From the NCBI GenBank assembly GCA_041659525.1, contig JBAZYC010000001.1, positions 558,001 to 622,000 of the forward strand: 64,000 bases of DNA, read 5' to 3'. The position numbers were made by a program, and so were the translations under genes. The stretch's first letter is position 1. Every line of letters starts with the position of its first letter. Source of the DNA: JAAZKV01 sp041659525. Lineage in GTDB: Archaea > Iainarchaeota > Iainarchaeia > Iainarchaeales > JAAZKV01. Below the pieces are notes generated by a model. It made no database searches and had not been told where the DNA came from. It saw only the letters and a list, made by a program, of their open reading frames with translations. This document shows positions 17,226 to 25,450 of the stretch, piece after piece.

Positions 17226-17335
17226 TTTATAGTTCACTAAATAATCCACTTTACTCAACCCTTAAATATTTTCCTATTGGGCTCTTTTTCCGACTTTTTT
17301 GCTCCTTTCTTACTTTTTTTCTCTTCATATTAAAC

Positions 17336-17344
17336 CTTTAAAAT
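17336..17344 (+). promoter_or_regulatory. Probable TATA box of the pheS operon
   Basis: CTTTAAAAT lies 23-31 bases before the pheS ATG, giving an essentially leaderless transcript for pheS, the two small basic genes and pheT. Confidence 0.45.
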
Positions 17345-17366
17345 AACAACCAAGCTCTAATTTTTC

Positions 17367-18815
17367 ATGCTTGAAGTAAATGATAAAGTGAAAGAGCTTT
17401 CAGATATTGAAAGAAAAGTTGTTCTTGCGCTTACTAATGAGTTAGTTGATTTTAACTCTATTTCAATTTCTTCTAGTGTTCCAATTGATTCAGTAAGAAG
17501 AGCCTCTGGTTGGCTTAAAGAAAAAGGACTTGCAATAGTTCATGAAACTGAAGTAGAAAAACTTTGTTTAACTCAAGATGGAGAAAAAGCTCTTAGTAAA
17601 GGGATGCCTGAAAATGTTTTACTTGAAACTCTTACTAGACTTGGTGGAAAAGTTTCTTTTACTGACCTTGAGCGCGAATCAGGTTTAACTAAGCAAGAAT
17701 TCATGGCTGCTCTAGGTATAAACAAAAGAAAAGCATTTGTAGTAATAATGAATGGTTTTATTGAAGAAACTGGAGTAGCAAAGGATCAAGAAAACTTTTC
17801 AGAACAAAATGCGTTAAGAGATATAGTTGATTCAAAAAAGATTTCAAGTGAACTTGCTTTAGATCTTCAAAAAAGAGGGTTAGTTGAAAAGAAAAAAGTA
17901 GTTGATCGTTTAATGAAAATTTCTCCTAATGGAGAAAAAACCAAAAAAGTTTTATCAAGTGGAGAAGTAGAAAGAACTTACAATGTAGAAGCTCCCGTTC
18001 CAGATATTTTCCTTGGTAGAAGAACCCCTTATTCAGAGTTCATTCAAACAATTAGAAAGAAACTTGTTTCGCTTGGTTTTTCAGAAATGGATTACTCAAT
18101 GGTTGTTCCTGAGTTTTATAACTTTGATGTACTCTACCAACCTCAAAATCATCCCGCAAGAAATGTTAGTGATACTTATCAACTAAAGAATCCTGCATAT
18201 GGTTCTCTTCCTGATAAAAAAATTGTTAGTGCAATTAAAGCTGCTCATGAGAACGGAGGAGTTTCTGGGAGTACTGGTTGGGGAATTAATTGGAGTGAAA
18301 AAATTGCTTCAAGATTAATGCCTCCTTCACACACCACTGCTCAAAGTGCTAGACAATTAGTTAAAGGAATTAATGTTCCTGGAAAATATTTTATAATTGG
18401 AAGATGTTTTCGCCCAGATGTTTTGGATGCTACTCACTTAACTGAATTCAATCAAACAGAAGGATTTGTTGCTGGAGAAGATATTAATTTCAAACATTTA
18501 CTTGGGATGCTTAAAGAATTCGCAATTGAAGTAGCTGGTGCAGAGAAAGTAAAATTCATTCCAGATTATTTTCCATTCACTGAACCAAGTGTTCAGCTTT
18601 CTGCAAAGCACCCCGATTTGGGTTGGATAGAACTTGGTGGAGCAGGAATGTTTCGGCCAGAGATGCTTGATAATTTAGGAATTAAAGGGGAAGCAATTGC
18701 TTGGGGACTTGGGATAGATCGCTTAGCAATGTTCAAACTTGGATTAAAAGATATTAGATATTTATTCTCAGATAACTTGAGTTACTTAAGAAATGCAAAA
18801 GGAGTTTTAATTTAG
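17367..18815 (+). CDS. pheS: Phenylalanyl-tRNA synthetase alpha subunit
   Basis: Catalytic subunit that charges tRNA-Phe as an alpha2-beta2 enzyme. The archaeal/eukaryotic form is recognised by two N-terminal winged-helix domains (about 1-175), then the class II core. The motif 2-like region is GKYFIIGRCFRPDVLDATHLTEFNQTEG, and motif 3 is GEAIAWGLGIDRLAMF near the C-terminus. MVVPEFYNFDVLYQPQNHPAR is the archaeal motif 1 region. The length of 482 is normal. It opens a four-gene operon in which pheT is separated from pheS by two small basic genes. Confidence 0.96.
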   Translation: MLEVNDKVKELSDIERKVVLALTNELVDFNSISISSSVPIDSVRRASGWLKEKGLAIVHETEVEKLCLTQDGEKALSKGMPENVLLETLTRLGGKVSFTDLERESGLTKQEFMAALGINKRKAFVVIMNGFIEETGVAKDQENFSEQNALRDIVDSKKISSELALDLQKRGLVEKKKVVDRLMKISPNGEKTKKVLSSGEVERTYNVEAPVPDIFLGRRTPYSEFIQTIRKKLVSLGFSEMDYSMVVPEFYNFDVLYQPQNHPARNVSDTYQLKNPAYGSLPDKKIVSAIKAAHENGGVSGSTGWGINWSEKIASRLMPPSHTTAQSARQLVKGINVPGKYFIIGRCFRPDVLDATHLTEFNQTEGFVAGEDINFKHLLGMLKEFAIEVAGAEKVKFIPDYFPFTEPSVQLSAKHPDLGWIELGGAGMFRPEMLDNLGIKGEAIAWGLGIDRLAMFKLGLKDIRYLFSDNLSYLRNAKGVLI

Positions 18816-18825
18816 AGTTGATTTT

Positions 18826-19212
18826 ATGCCCGCGCTTTTTAGAAAAAAATTGAATAGTGTTCTTTTACAGAAGCATTTAGCTAAGAAGCGGTTAAATACT
18901 GAAAGGGAACGCTTAGGAGTAGCAATAGCAGTTGCAAAAGAATTGGCAAAAGAAGGAAACGAAGCTGGGGCTAAAAGAGTAGTTTTAAAGGGTGAAAAAA
19001 AACATAATGGAATTATTGAGTCTTTTGAAAAAAATCATGAAAAACAAAAGTTTTATTCAATAAACGCTGGTAATCAAAGAAAAGTTGGAGCTAAAGGAAA
19101 AACAAGAGTAATAGTTGGAACAACAAGAGCTTTAATTAGTAAAAATCCAATAACTAATGTTAAGCGTGTTTTAAGAATTTCAAAACCAAAGAAAAAAAGA
19201 TATATTTTGTGA
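18826..19212 (+). CDS. Small basic protein inside the pheS-pheT operon (paralogue A)
   Basis: 128 residues, very rich in Lys and Arg. It starts MPALFRKKLNSVLLQKHLAK and ends SKNPITNVKRVLRISKPKKK. The next gene has the same two signatures (MPALYRKPINAV and SKSPVRNVKRVLKLVK), so the pair are tandem paralogues that have diverged in the middle. The middle is predicted helical (ERLGVAIAVAKELAKEGNEAGAKR). It starts ten bases after pheS, and its stop overlaps the GTGAT ribosome-binding sequence of the next gene. No family is recognised; RNA or tRNA binding would fit charge and context but is a guess. Confidence 0.75.
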   Translation: MPALFRKKLNSVLLQKHLAKKRLNTERERLGVAIAVAKELAKEGNEAGAKRVVLKGEKKHNGIIESFEKNHEKQKFYSINAGNQRKVGAKGKTRVIVGTTRALISKNPITNVKRVLRISKPKKKRYIL

Positions 19213-19217
19213 TGTTT

Positions 19218-19622
19218 ATGCCTGCACTTTATAGAAAACCAATTAATGCCGTGATTGCTGCAAGAAAAGAAAATGCAGAACTTTTAGTTAAACAAAAAGC
19301 TGTTCATGATCAAAAATTTGTGGAATGGAGAGAATTAGCAAAAAAAGGTGATTCAAAAGGATCTGTAAATACTTGGCTTGAAATAACAGGGGTAATTAAC
19401 AATCATTATACAAAAAATGGAAAAACCGATTATTCTTCTCCTCATTATTTTAAAGTGCAAGAGGAAAAAAAAGAATTAGCAGAGAAATATCAAAAACTTA
19501 TGCGGGAAAGAAAGAGCGGAAAAATAGCTCAAAGAAGAGCAAGAGTTGCAACCGTTAAAGCAGCGTTCTCTAAATCTCCAGTGAGAAATGTTAAACGTGT
19601 TTTAAAATTAGTAAAAAGATAA
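19218..19622 (+). CDS. Small basic protein inside the pheS-pheT operon (paralogue B)
   Basis: 134 residues from ATG 19218, placed behind GTGATGTTT. The first two possible starts (GTG 19209, ATG 19212) would add residues absent from paralogue A. Shared ends with paralogue A are MPAL[FY]RK at the N-terminus and SKxPxxNVKRVL at the C-terminus. The middle is helical with a Trp-containing segment (WRELAKKGDSKGSVNTWLEITG). It is followed after 15 bases by pheT. It is a real gene by position, ribosome binding site and paralogy; the function is unknown. Confidence 0.75.
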   Translation: MPALYRKPINAVIAARKENAELLVKQKAVHDQKFVEWRELAKKGDSKGSVNTWLEITGVINNHYTKNGKTDYSSPHYFKVQEEKKELAEKYQKLMRERKSGKIAQRRARVATVKAAFSKSPVRNVKRVLKLVKR

Positions 19623-19637
19623 AGTATTGTGATATTT

Positions 19638-21293
19638 ATGCCAAAATTTGATTCATCAAAAAAAGATATAGAATCCCTTTTCGGAAAACAGTTCTCAATT
19701 CCTGAATTAGAATCCGCTTTGGAATATGCTAAGTGTGAACTTGATGGTCAAGAGGGAGATTTACTAAAAATTGAATGTAAAGAAACAAATAGGCCTGATT
19801 TGTGGAGTCCTGAAGGGGTAGTAAGAGAACTCAAAGCAAGAATTGGAAAAGAAAGAGGAATTAAAGAGTACAAATTACAAAAATCGGGGGTGGAAGTTTT
19901 TATTGACAAGAACTTAGAAACAGTTCGTCCATTAATTGCTTGTGCCATTGTAAAAGGGGTTTCTATTGATGAAAATTTTATTATTCAAATGGTAAATATT
20001 CAAGAAAAAATTGGGGAGAATTTTGGAAGAAAGAGAAAAGAACTTGGAATTGGTTTGTATGATTTGGATGTAATGAAGCCGCCAGTTTATTACAAGGGTT
20101 TCAAGGATGATGCTATTGAATTTGTTCCTCTTGAATGGAAAGTATCAATGAGGCCAAGTGAAATACTTGCTCAGCACGAAAAAGGAAAAGCTTACAAGCA
20201 CTTACTAGAAGGGGCTAGTGTTTATCCAATTGTAATTGATTCAGCTAATACAGTTGCTTCAATGCCTCCTATAATTAATTCTCAAACAACAGGAAAAGTG
20301 ACCTCTTCTACAAAGAATTTGTTTATTGAAGTAACTGGATTTAATTGGAACATAGTTGAAACCGCGCTTGAAGTAATGTGCATGGCGCTTGTAGATAGAG
20401 GGGGAAAATTATTTTCTTGTAAAATTAATTTCCCTGCTGACAAAAAGCCTTATCCTGCAAAAACACTTAATACTCCAACTTTTGGGACAAGAAAAATGTC
20501 TTTTGATAAATCCTTAGTTGAAAAGAAAACTGGGGTAAAGTTCAGTGATAAAGCGCTTAAGGATTTACTAGAACGCGCAAGATATGAAGTTTCAATTAAG
20601 GGAAGCAAAATTAATGTTGAATTTTCTTCTTACAGAGTAGACGTGATGCATCCCGTTGATGTAGTTGAAGACATAATTATTTCTCGGGGGTACAACAATA
20701 TTTCTCCTGCAAGAATTGAGATGAGTGTAGTTGGTTCTGAATTACAGATGAGTATTTATCAAGAATCAGTAAAAAACGCTTGCGTTGGTTTGGGTTTGCA
20801 AGAAATAATGACTTATGATATGACTTCTAAAGAAATTCAATCAAAGAATTTGTTTTTGGAAGAAGAACTTGTTGAAATAAATAATGCAGTTTCAACTAAT
20901 TATTGCATTTTGAGAAAAAGACTTTCTCCGCAAGCACTTGATTTTTTATCAAAGAACAAGGATAAAGAATTTCCTCAAAAATTATTTGAAGTAGGACTTT
21001 GTGTTTCTCCTAATCATTCCTTCCCAACAGGAGTAACTCAAACCACTAATGTTTCTGTTGTTCTTACTCACTCAAACGTTAATTTCACCGAAATAAAATC
21101 TTACTTAGTTGCATTATGCAAGTACCTTGGGGTAAGTTGCGAAGTAAAAAAGAAAGCATTTGCTTTCCTAAATGAAAATGCAGCCGAAATTACAGTTAAT
21201 GGAAAGAAAGGTTTCATTGGTGAATTAAAACAAGAAGTAATAGATTCTTTCGGATTAAGAAAACCAGTTGCTTTGTTTGAGTTTGAACTTTAG
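19638..21293 (+). CDS. pheT: Phenylalanyl-tRNA synthetase beta subunit
   Basis: 551 residues, the short archaeal/eukaryotic type without the bacterial anticodon-binding end. The N-terminus MPKFDSSKKDIESLFG contains the B1-like segment. ECKETNRPDLWSPEGVVREL is the B1/B5 signature, the B3/4 editing domain includes NFGRKRKELGIGLYD and NSQTTGKVT, and the catalytic-like core ends with GFIGELKQEVIDSFGLRKPVALFEFEL. ATG 19638 is chosen because the upstream GTGATATTT is the ribosome binding site, as at the previous gene; GTG 19629 is the longer reading. Convergent with the nucleotidase gene eight bases on. Confidence 0.95.
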   Translation: MPKFDSSKKDIESLFGKQFSIPELESALEYAKCELDGQEGDLLKIECKETNRPDLWSPEGVVRELKARIGKERGIKEYKLQKSGVEVFIDKNLETVRPLIACAIVKGVSIDENFIIQMVNIQEKIGENFGRKRKELGIGLYDLDVMKPPVYYKGFKDDAIEFVPLEWKVSMRPSEILAQHEKGKAYKHLLEGASVYPIVIDSANTVASMPPIINSQTTGKVTSSTKNLFIEVTGFNWNIVETALEVMCMALVDRGGKLFSCKINFPADKKPYPAKTLNTPTFGTRKMSFDKSLVEKKTGVKFSDKALKDLLERARYEVSIKGSKINVEFSSYRVDVMHPVDVVEDIIISRGYNNISPARIEMSVVGSELQMSIYQESVKNACVGLGLQEIMTYDMTSKEIQSKNLFLEEELVEINNAVSTNYCILRKRLSPQALDFLSKNKDKEFPQKLFEVGLCVSPNHSFPTGVTQTTNVSVVLTHSNVNFTEIKSYLVALCKYLGVSCEVKKKAFAFLNENAAEITVNGKKGFIGELKQEVIDSFGLRKPVALFEFEL

Positions 21294-21301
21294 TCACTCG
21301 C

Positions 21302-22144
21302 TTAATTAATTTCTTTGATTAGTTTAGTTGCAAATTCCATTGTTCCGTCATTTAGTATTATTACATCATAAGCTTTTTTGTAGAGTTCTAAATTTTCCTC
21401 AATTTTATCATTCAAAAAACCAATTTTAATTATTTCATTGTAATGAATTCCTTCAATCATCTTTAAGTCGTCAAGCGAATCTCCTAGCAGGATTATGTTT
21501 TTTCTGTTTTTAATTTTCTTAAAATAAGGGGTGTTTTTTATTTCTGATTCTTCTTTATTTAAAGAGTGAATTATTTTTCCCTTATACCCTGTAACATTTC
21601 CTTTTTTATCAAATTTAAAAAAGTTTGAAATTGTATTAGTATTTTTGCTTTTTATGTTATTAAATTTAAAAATTTCTTCAATAATATCCCCTAACCCCGC
21701 AGAGAGAATTAATAGAGGAATTTTTTTCTTATTTAGTTCTTTAATAAGTTCTAATGTTCCTTTTCTAAGAATTATTTTGTTTTTAGCAATATCTTTTACT
21801 ATTTTTTTATTCATTCCATTTGCCGCGAGCAGATTTATGTGTGTTCCCCACCATTTTTCCATTAAAGGTAGTTTTTCTTTTAATGAAATGTTATGGCTAA
21901 TTTCTATAGGGTAATATTTAGCATGTAATTCAAAAGCTTTTTTTGTATACTCTTCTGAAAGATATTTTCCTTCTCGGACTTGGGCAATTATTGTATGTAT
22001 TTTTTTATTTTTGTCAAATGCTTTTGAAAGAGTTTTATCAAAATCAGTAACTAAATGTAAGTTCTTTGCTCCGCTCATAAGTATTCTTTTTCTTTTTTCT
22101 TCAAACTGCTTGGGGTTTGAAATTATTATTTCACATTTTTCCAT
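21302..22144 (-). CDS. Pyrimidine 5'-nucleotidase, UMPH-1 / cytosolic 5'-nucleotidase III type
   Basis: HAD-superfamily enzyme expected to dephosphorylate UMP or CMP. The UMPH-1 pattern runs the whole length: LVTDFDKTLSKAF (nucleophile D34, D36), FELHAKYYPIEIS, EKLPLMEKWW, PLLILSAGLGDIIEEIF, VISNFF-type TISNFFKFDKKGNVTGYKGKII, HSLNKEE and NIILLGDSLDDLKM, then EIIKIGFLNDKIEE. The length (280) equals the human family members. The family is mostly eukaryotic and less usual in archaea. It is probably co-transcribed with the DedA gene upstream (22 bases). Confidence 0.9.
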   Translation of the reverse strand: MEKCEIIISNPKQFEEKRKRILMSGAKNLHLVTDFDKTLSKAFDKNKKIHTIIAQVREGKYLSEEYTKKAFELHAKYYPIEISHNISLKEKLPLMEKWWGTHINLLAANGMNKKIVKDIAKNKIILRKGTLELIKELNKKKIPLLILSAGLGDIIEEIFKFNNIKSKNTNTISNFFKFDKKGNVTGYKGKIIHSLNKEESEIKNTPYFKKIKNRKNIILLGDSLDDLKMIEGIHYNEIIKIGFLNDKIEENLELYKKAYDVIILNDGTMEFATKLIKEIN

Positions 22145-22166
22145 TTTAACAATCCCTTATTCTTTT

Positions 22167-22772
22167 TTATTTTTCTTTTTGTTTTTTTAAAAAAACCAAA
22201 TAAATTATTCCAAAAATAATTCCAAGTATAATAAATAAATCAAGGATTTGGGTGTATTGGATTATTGTTTCCCAATTTTTCTCAAGCCAAATCCCTAAGA
22301 GTAAGAGTATTGCATTCCAAGTTCCTCCTCCAAGTATTGTGTAAGTAACAAATGTTCTTCGTTTCATTTCAGCAGCCCCTGCTGGTAAAGAGATTAAGTG
22401 TCTTATAACAGGGATAAATCTGCAAACAAAAATTGTTTTTTCTCCTTTAGTGGAGAACCATTCGTGCGCTAGATCAAGTTCTTTTTTTGAAATGAAAAAG
22501 TATTCTCCATATTTTAAAATAAATCCTTTTCCTAAGTATTTTCCAATATAATAAGATAAAAGAGCCCCGCACACAGTTCCTAGTGTTGCAATAATAAGAG
22601 TAATAAAGAAATCAAATTTGCCTTGTGAGATTAAGTATCCTGCAAAAGGGAGTACTCCTTCTGAGGGCACGGGCAGAAAAGTGCTTTCTGCAGTCATTAA
22701 AATAAACACTCCTAAGTAACCAAGTGTTGAAATAATTTGTAGTAGCACTTGCAGGATTAATTCAGTTATCAT
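22167..22772 (-). CDS. DedA-family membrane protein
   Basis: 201 residues, with about five membrane segments. DedA/VTT-domain hallmarks are visible: TAESTFLPVPSEGVLPFAGYL (the E-x-x-x-x-P-x-P re-entrant segment), GALLSYYIGKYLGKG, and FVCRFIPVIRHLISLPAGAAEM with the essential Arg, followed by GGGTWNAILLLLG. Members act as lipid scramblases or flippases, for example in undecaprenyl- or dolichyl-phosphate recycling. The actual substrate here is unknown. The start is ATG 22772, divergent from orc1/cdc6. Confidence 0.93.
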   Translation of the reverse strand: MITELILQVLLQIISTLGYLGVFILMTAESTFLPVPSEGVLPFAGYLISQGKFDFFITLIIATLGTVCGALLSYYIGKYLGKGFILKYGEYFFISKKELDLAHEWFSTKGEKTIFVCRFIPVIRHLISLPAGAAEMKRRTFVTYTILGGGTWNAILLLLGIWLEKNWETIIQYTQILDLFIILGIIFGIIYLVFLKKQKEK

Positions 22773-22948
22773 CTAATTATTGAGGGGCGATTAATCTTAT
22801 AATTGTGTTTTAACCCAGTTTTTTGGAGGGACTTTTTTATCAAGGGGCATTTGTTTTTATTTAGGTTTGCTCTTTTGTTAGTATAAGGGCTTTTGTAGTC
22901 AAGAGTGATTGATTAGATAAATTGAATATTATTGTTTAGGTTTTTTTT

Positions 22949-24034
22949 ATGGCTAATGTTTTTGCTTCCCAAAAAGAGGTTTCGCTTTTCAAAGATGAGC
23001 GTTTTTTGTATCCTGATTTTGTTCCGGAAAAACTTCCTTTTAGAGACGAAGAGATTGGAGAACTTGTTTTTTGTCTTAAGCCCGCAACTCAGGGGAAAAA
23101 ACCTACTAATGTTTTTGTTTTTGGAAAACCAGGCACAGGTAAAACTGTTTCACTTAAATTTGTATTAAATGAATTAACAGAGTTTTCAGATAGAACAAAG
23201 TGTTTGTACATTAATTGCTTTGAACTTTCTTCAAAGCAGGCAATTCTTTCAAAATTAACAAATTTTTTAGGGTATGCTGTTGCAGAAAGAGGAATTAGTT
23301 ATGAAGAATTATTTTCCAAGTTTGTTAGTGTGTTAAAATCAAAAAAAATAATTCCTATTGTAGTGTTTGATGAAGCGGAGCAATTGCTCCGAAATGAAGA
23401 GGTAAAATCTTTGCTTTATGATTTGTCTCGCCTGCCTGAACAGCAAAAAGTTAATTTTGGAATGGTTTTTATTTCAAATAATAATTTGTTTTTAGCAAGT
23501 ATTGATGATAGAGTAAGAAGTTCACTTCAATGTTCAACAATTCCATTTGAACCTTATTCTCCTCCTGAAATTAAAGAGATTCTTTTAGATCGCTCAAAGT
23601 ATGCTTTTGTTGATTTTGCTCTTGATAGTGATGTAATTCCTCTTTGTGCAGCTCATGCAGCAAAACAAGGAGGGGATGCAAGAATTGCAGTTGATTTACT
23701 CCTTAAAGCTGGTAGACTTGCAGAGCGAGCAAATTCTAAAAAAGTTTTAGTAACTCATGTTCGTGCTTCTTTTATGCAGGAAAAACCAATTAAAGTAGAA
23801 ATTACTTCTAACTTTTCAGAACAAGAAAATGCAATAGTTGATTTTCTAAAAAAGAATTTAAATAAGGAAATTGATTCTCGAATGATTTACGATGCTTTGT
23901 CAAAAAAGTATGCTGAAAGAACTCTTAGGATGAGTCTTTCTACGCTTGAAGAGAAAGGGGTTATTCTTACTTCTAAAGTTGCTAAAGGAAAAGGGACTTC
24001 TAGGATAATTTCGCTAAAAAACCCTAAAAACTGA
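22949..24034 (+). CDS. cdc6: Orc1/Cdc6 replication initiator
   Basis: 361 residues. AAA+ initiator that binds origins and helps load MCM. Walker A is GKPGTGKT (59-66), Walker B is VVFDEAEQL (D141/E142), and sensor 1 is FISNNN. The sensor-2 region is AAKQGGDARIAVDLLLKAGRLAE, and the C-terminal winged helix (about 275-361) contains SRMIYDALSKKYAERTLRMSLSTLEEKGVI. The 176-base upstream spacer is AT-rich, with no clear origin-recognition-box palindrome, so I do not call an origin. Two basic-protein genes follow on the same strand. Confidence 0.94.
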   Translation: MANVFASQKEVSLFKDERFLYPDFVPEKLPFRDEEIGELVFCLKPATQGKKPTNVFVFGKPGTGKTVSLKFVLNELTEFSDRTKCLYINCFELSSKQAILSKLTNFLGYAVAERGISYEELFSKFVSVLKSKKIIPIVVFDEAEQLLRNEEVKSLLYDLSRLPEQQKVNFGMVFISNNNLFLASIDDRVRSSLQCSTIPFEPYSPPEIKEILLDRSKYAFVDFALDSDVIPLCAAHAAKQGGDARIAVDLLLKAGRLAERANSKKVLVTHVRASFMQEKPIKVEITSNFSEQENAIVDFLKKNLNKEIDSRMIYDALSKKYAERTLRMSLSTLEEKGVILTSKVAKGKGTSRIISLKNPKN

Positions 24035-24062
24035 TTTCACTCGTTCCAGTTAACAAACAAAC

Positions 24063-24072
24063 GTTTTTATAT
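24063..24072 (+). promoter_or_regulatory. Probable TATA box for the basic repeat protein operon
   Basis: GTTTTTATAT lies about 37-46 bases before the chosen start; the neighbouring TTAACAAACAAACG may be a B-recognition element or spacer. It suggests that the two basic-protein genes have their own promoter and are not simply read through from cdc6. Confidence 0.4.
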
Positions 24073-24108
24073 GTCCATCGGAGCAATTATATTAGAGTGG
24101 TGAGATTT

Positions 24109-25056
24109 GTGGTTGAAGCTAAAACTGTTGATAAAAAAATAAGTGTTTCAGAGAAACAAACTAAGAAAGTAATTAGAAAAGAACTTGTTTCTGCAAAAAA
24201 ACAAGTAAAGAAAGAGAAAGCAAAGAACGTTAAGCAAGATGCTGATATTGAAATGCTAAAAAATGAACTTGCTAAGTTAAAGAAAAAGAAAGTTAAATCA
24301 GGCCACGTTTCAGAGTATAACTTTTTTATTAGAAAACAAATTAAATCCGGACTCACTTTTACTCAAGCAGCAAAACAATGGAGTAAATACAAAAGACTTC
24401 AACTAATGGATAAACGAAGACCAAGTGCATATAATCAATTCATTGGTTCTCAAATGCGTTTAGGAAAAACTTGGACTCAAGCAGTTGCTCTTTGGAAATT
24501 AGCTAAAGCGGGTAAACTCGGAAAGAAAGGAAGTACAAGAACAGTAACAAACACAGTTTACAAAACTCGAACAATTAAATCTAAACCAACTATAAAGTAT
24601 AGAACTAGAACGATTACTTCTAAACCAAAGATAAAATACAGAACAAGAACAATTACTTCAAAACCGAAGATAAAGTATAGAACTAGAACAAATACTATTA
24701 TTAAAACTAGAACTATTAAATCAAAACCAGTTAAGAGAGCAAGAACTGTTAGAAGAATAGTTTCTTCTTCTCAAGGGTTTGATGTAAATTCTTTAAGAGA
24801 AATAATTAGATCTACTCAAAGTTCTTCTATTTCAAAAACTGATTTGAGGGAAGCGATGAATCCAGATTCAGAGGAAATTGCTTTCAAAATAGTTCAAACC
24901 TATTTCATTGAAGTAGCAAGATTAGGATTCAAGAGACAATTGACTCTTGATGAAATAATTAACGCCTACTTTTATGCTCTAGCAAGAGTAAAAAGACAAA
25001 ACGTTGAAATGAGTGAAGTAGCGGATGCAGTAAGAGAATCAGGAATGAAAAAGTAA
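24109..25056 (+). CDS. Very basic repeat protein with two HMG-like motifs (candidate chromatin protein)
   Basis: About 315 residues, with four visible parts. Residues 1-65 form a Lys-rich, coiled-coil-like region. Two copies of S-x-YN-x-F-I-x(5,6)-G-x-T-[FW]-TQA-x(3)-W-x(3)K follow at about 68-91 and 105-129, resembling short HMG-box or YABBY-like motifs. Next come three tandem 13-residue units of the form TRTITSKPKIKYR at about 153-191, continuing into further Arg/Thr/Lys sequence. The C-terminal domain (about 254-298, SEEIAFKIVQTYFIEVARLG) is shared with the next gene. GTG 24109 is preferred because GGTGA lies six bases upstream; GTG 24097 is the longer reading. DNA binding is an inference. 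Confidence 0.7.
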   Translation: MVEAKTVDKKISVSEKQTKKVIRKELVSAKKQVKKEKAKNVKQDADIEMLKNELAKLKKKKVKSGHVSEYNFFIRKQIKSGLTFTQAAKQWSKYKRLQLMDKRRPSAYNQFIGSQMRLGKTWTQAVALWKLAKAGKLGKKGSTRTVTNTVYKTRTIKSKPTIKYRTRTITSKPKIKYRTRTITSKPKIKYRTRTNTIIKTRTIKSKPVKRARTVRRIVSSSQGFDVNSLREIIRSTQSSSISKTDLREAMNPDSEEIAFKIVQTYFIEVARLGFKRQLTLDEIINAYFYALARVKRQNVEMSEVADAVRESGMKK

Positions 25057-25079
25057 AAGTAATTTTTAGAGGTGTGAAT

Positions 25080-25424
25080 ATGAATGATGAAGAAGTAGCA
25101 TTTAGAATAGTAAGATTGTACTTTGAAGAAATCGCAAGAACTGGTTTCAAAAGACAACTCGATTTAGACCAAATGGTTAACGCATATTTTTACACTCTAA
25201 AGCAATTAAAGAACAAAGATAAAGCAATGAAAAGTATTTCCGAAAAAATAATTAGAGAAGAAAAAGAAATTACTTCAAAAGAATTTCCGGGATCAGTAAA
25301 AACAACTACTGTTACCACTGAATCAATCCCTGTAGTAAAAGAAGTAACCACTACCACTACAGTTGAATCAAATTCTTCAAAACCCAAGGTAAAAACAGTT
25401 TCAGAGATTATTGAAGAAAAGTAA
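25080..25424 (+). CDS. Small protein sharing the C-terminal domain of its upstream neighbour
   Basis: 114 residues. Residues 1-45 (DEEVAFRIVRLYFEEIARTG...) match the C-terminal domain of the gene at 24109 at about 26 of 45 positions, including the invariant GFKRQL and NAYFY. The rest is a charged helix (KSISEKIIREEKEITSKE) and a Thr/Val-rich low-complexity tail. ATG 25080 follows AGAGGTG and is chosen over GTG 25074. It is 23 bases after the upstream gene and surely in the same operon. The shared domain suggests that the two proteins form a heteromer or bind the same partner. Confidence 0.72.
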   Translation: MNDEEVAFRIVRLYFEEIARTGFKRQLDLDQMVNAYFYTLKQLKNKDKAMKSISEKIIREEKEITSKEFPGSVKTTTVTTESIPVVKEVTTTTTVESNSSKPKVKTVSEIIEEK

Positions 25425-25450
25425 TTTTTGTTTTAGTGCAGGTTTTTTGC

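Noticed and set aside
22773..22948. Replication origin upstream of orc1/cdc6
   Set aside because: I could not find origin-recognition-box palindromes or clear repeats. A GC-skew plot of the whole genome would be needed to decide.
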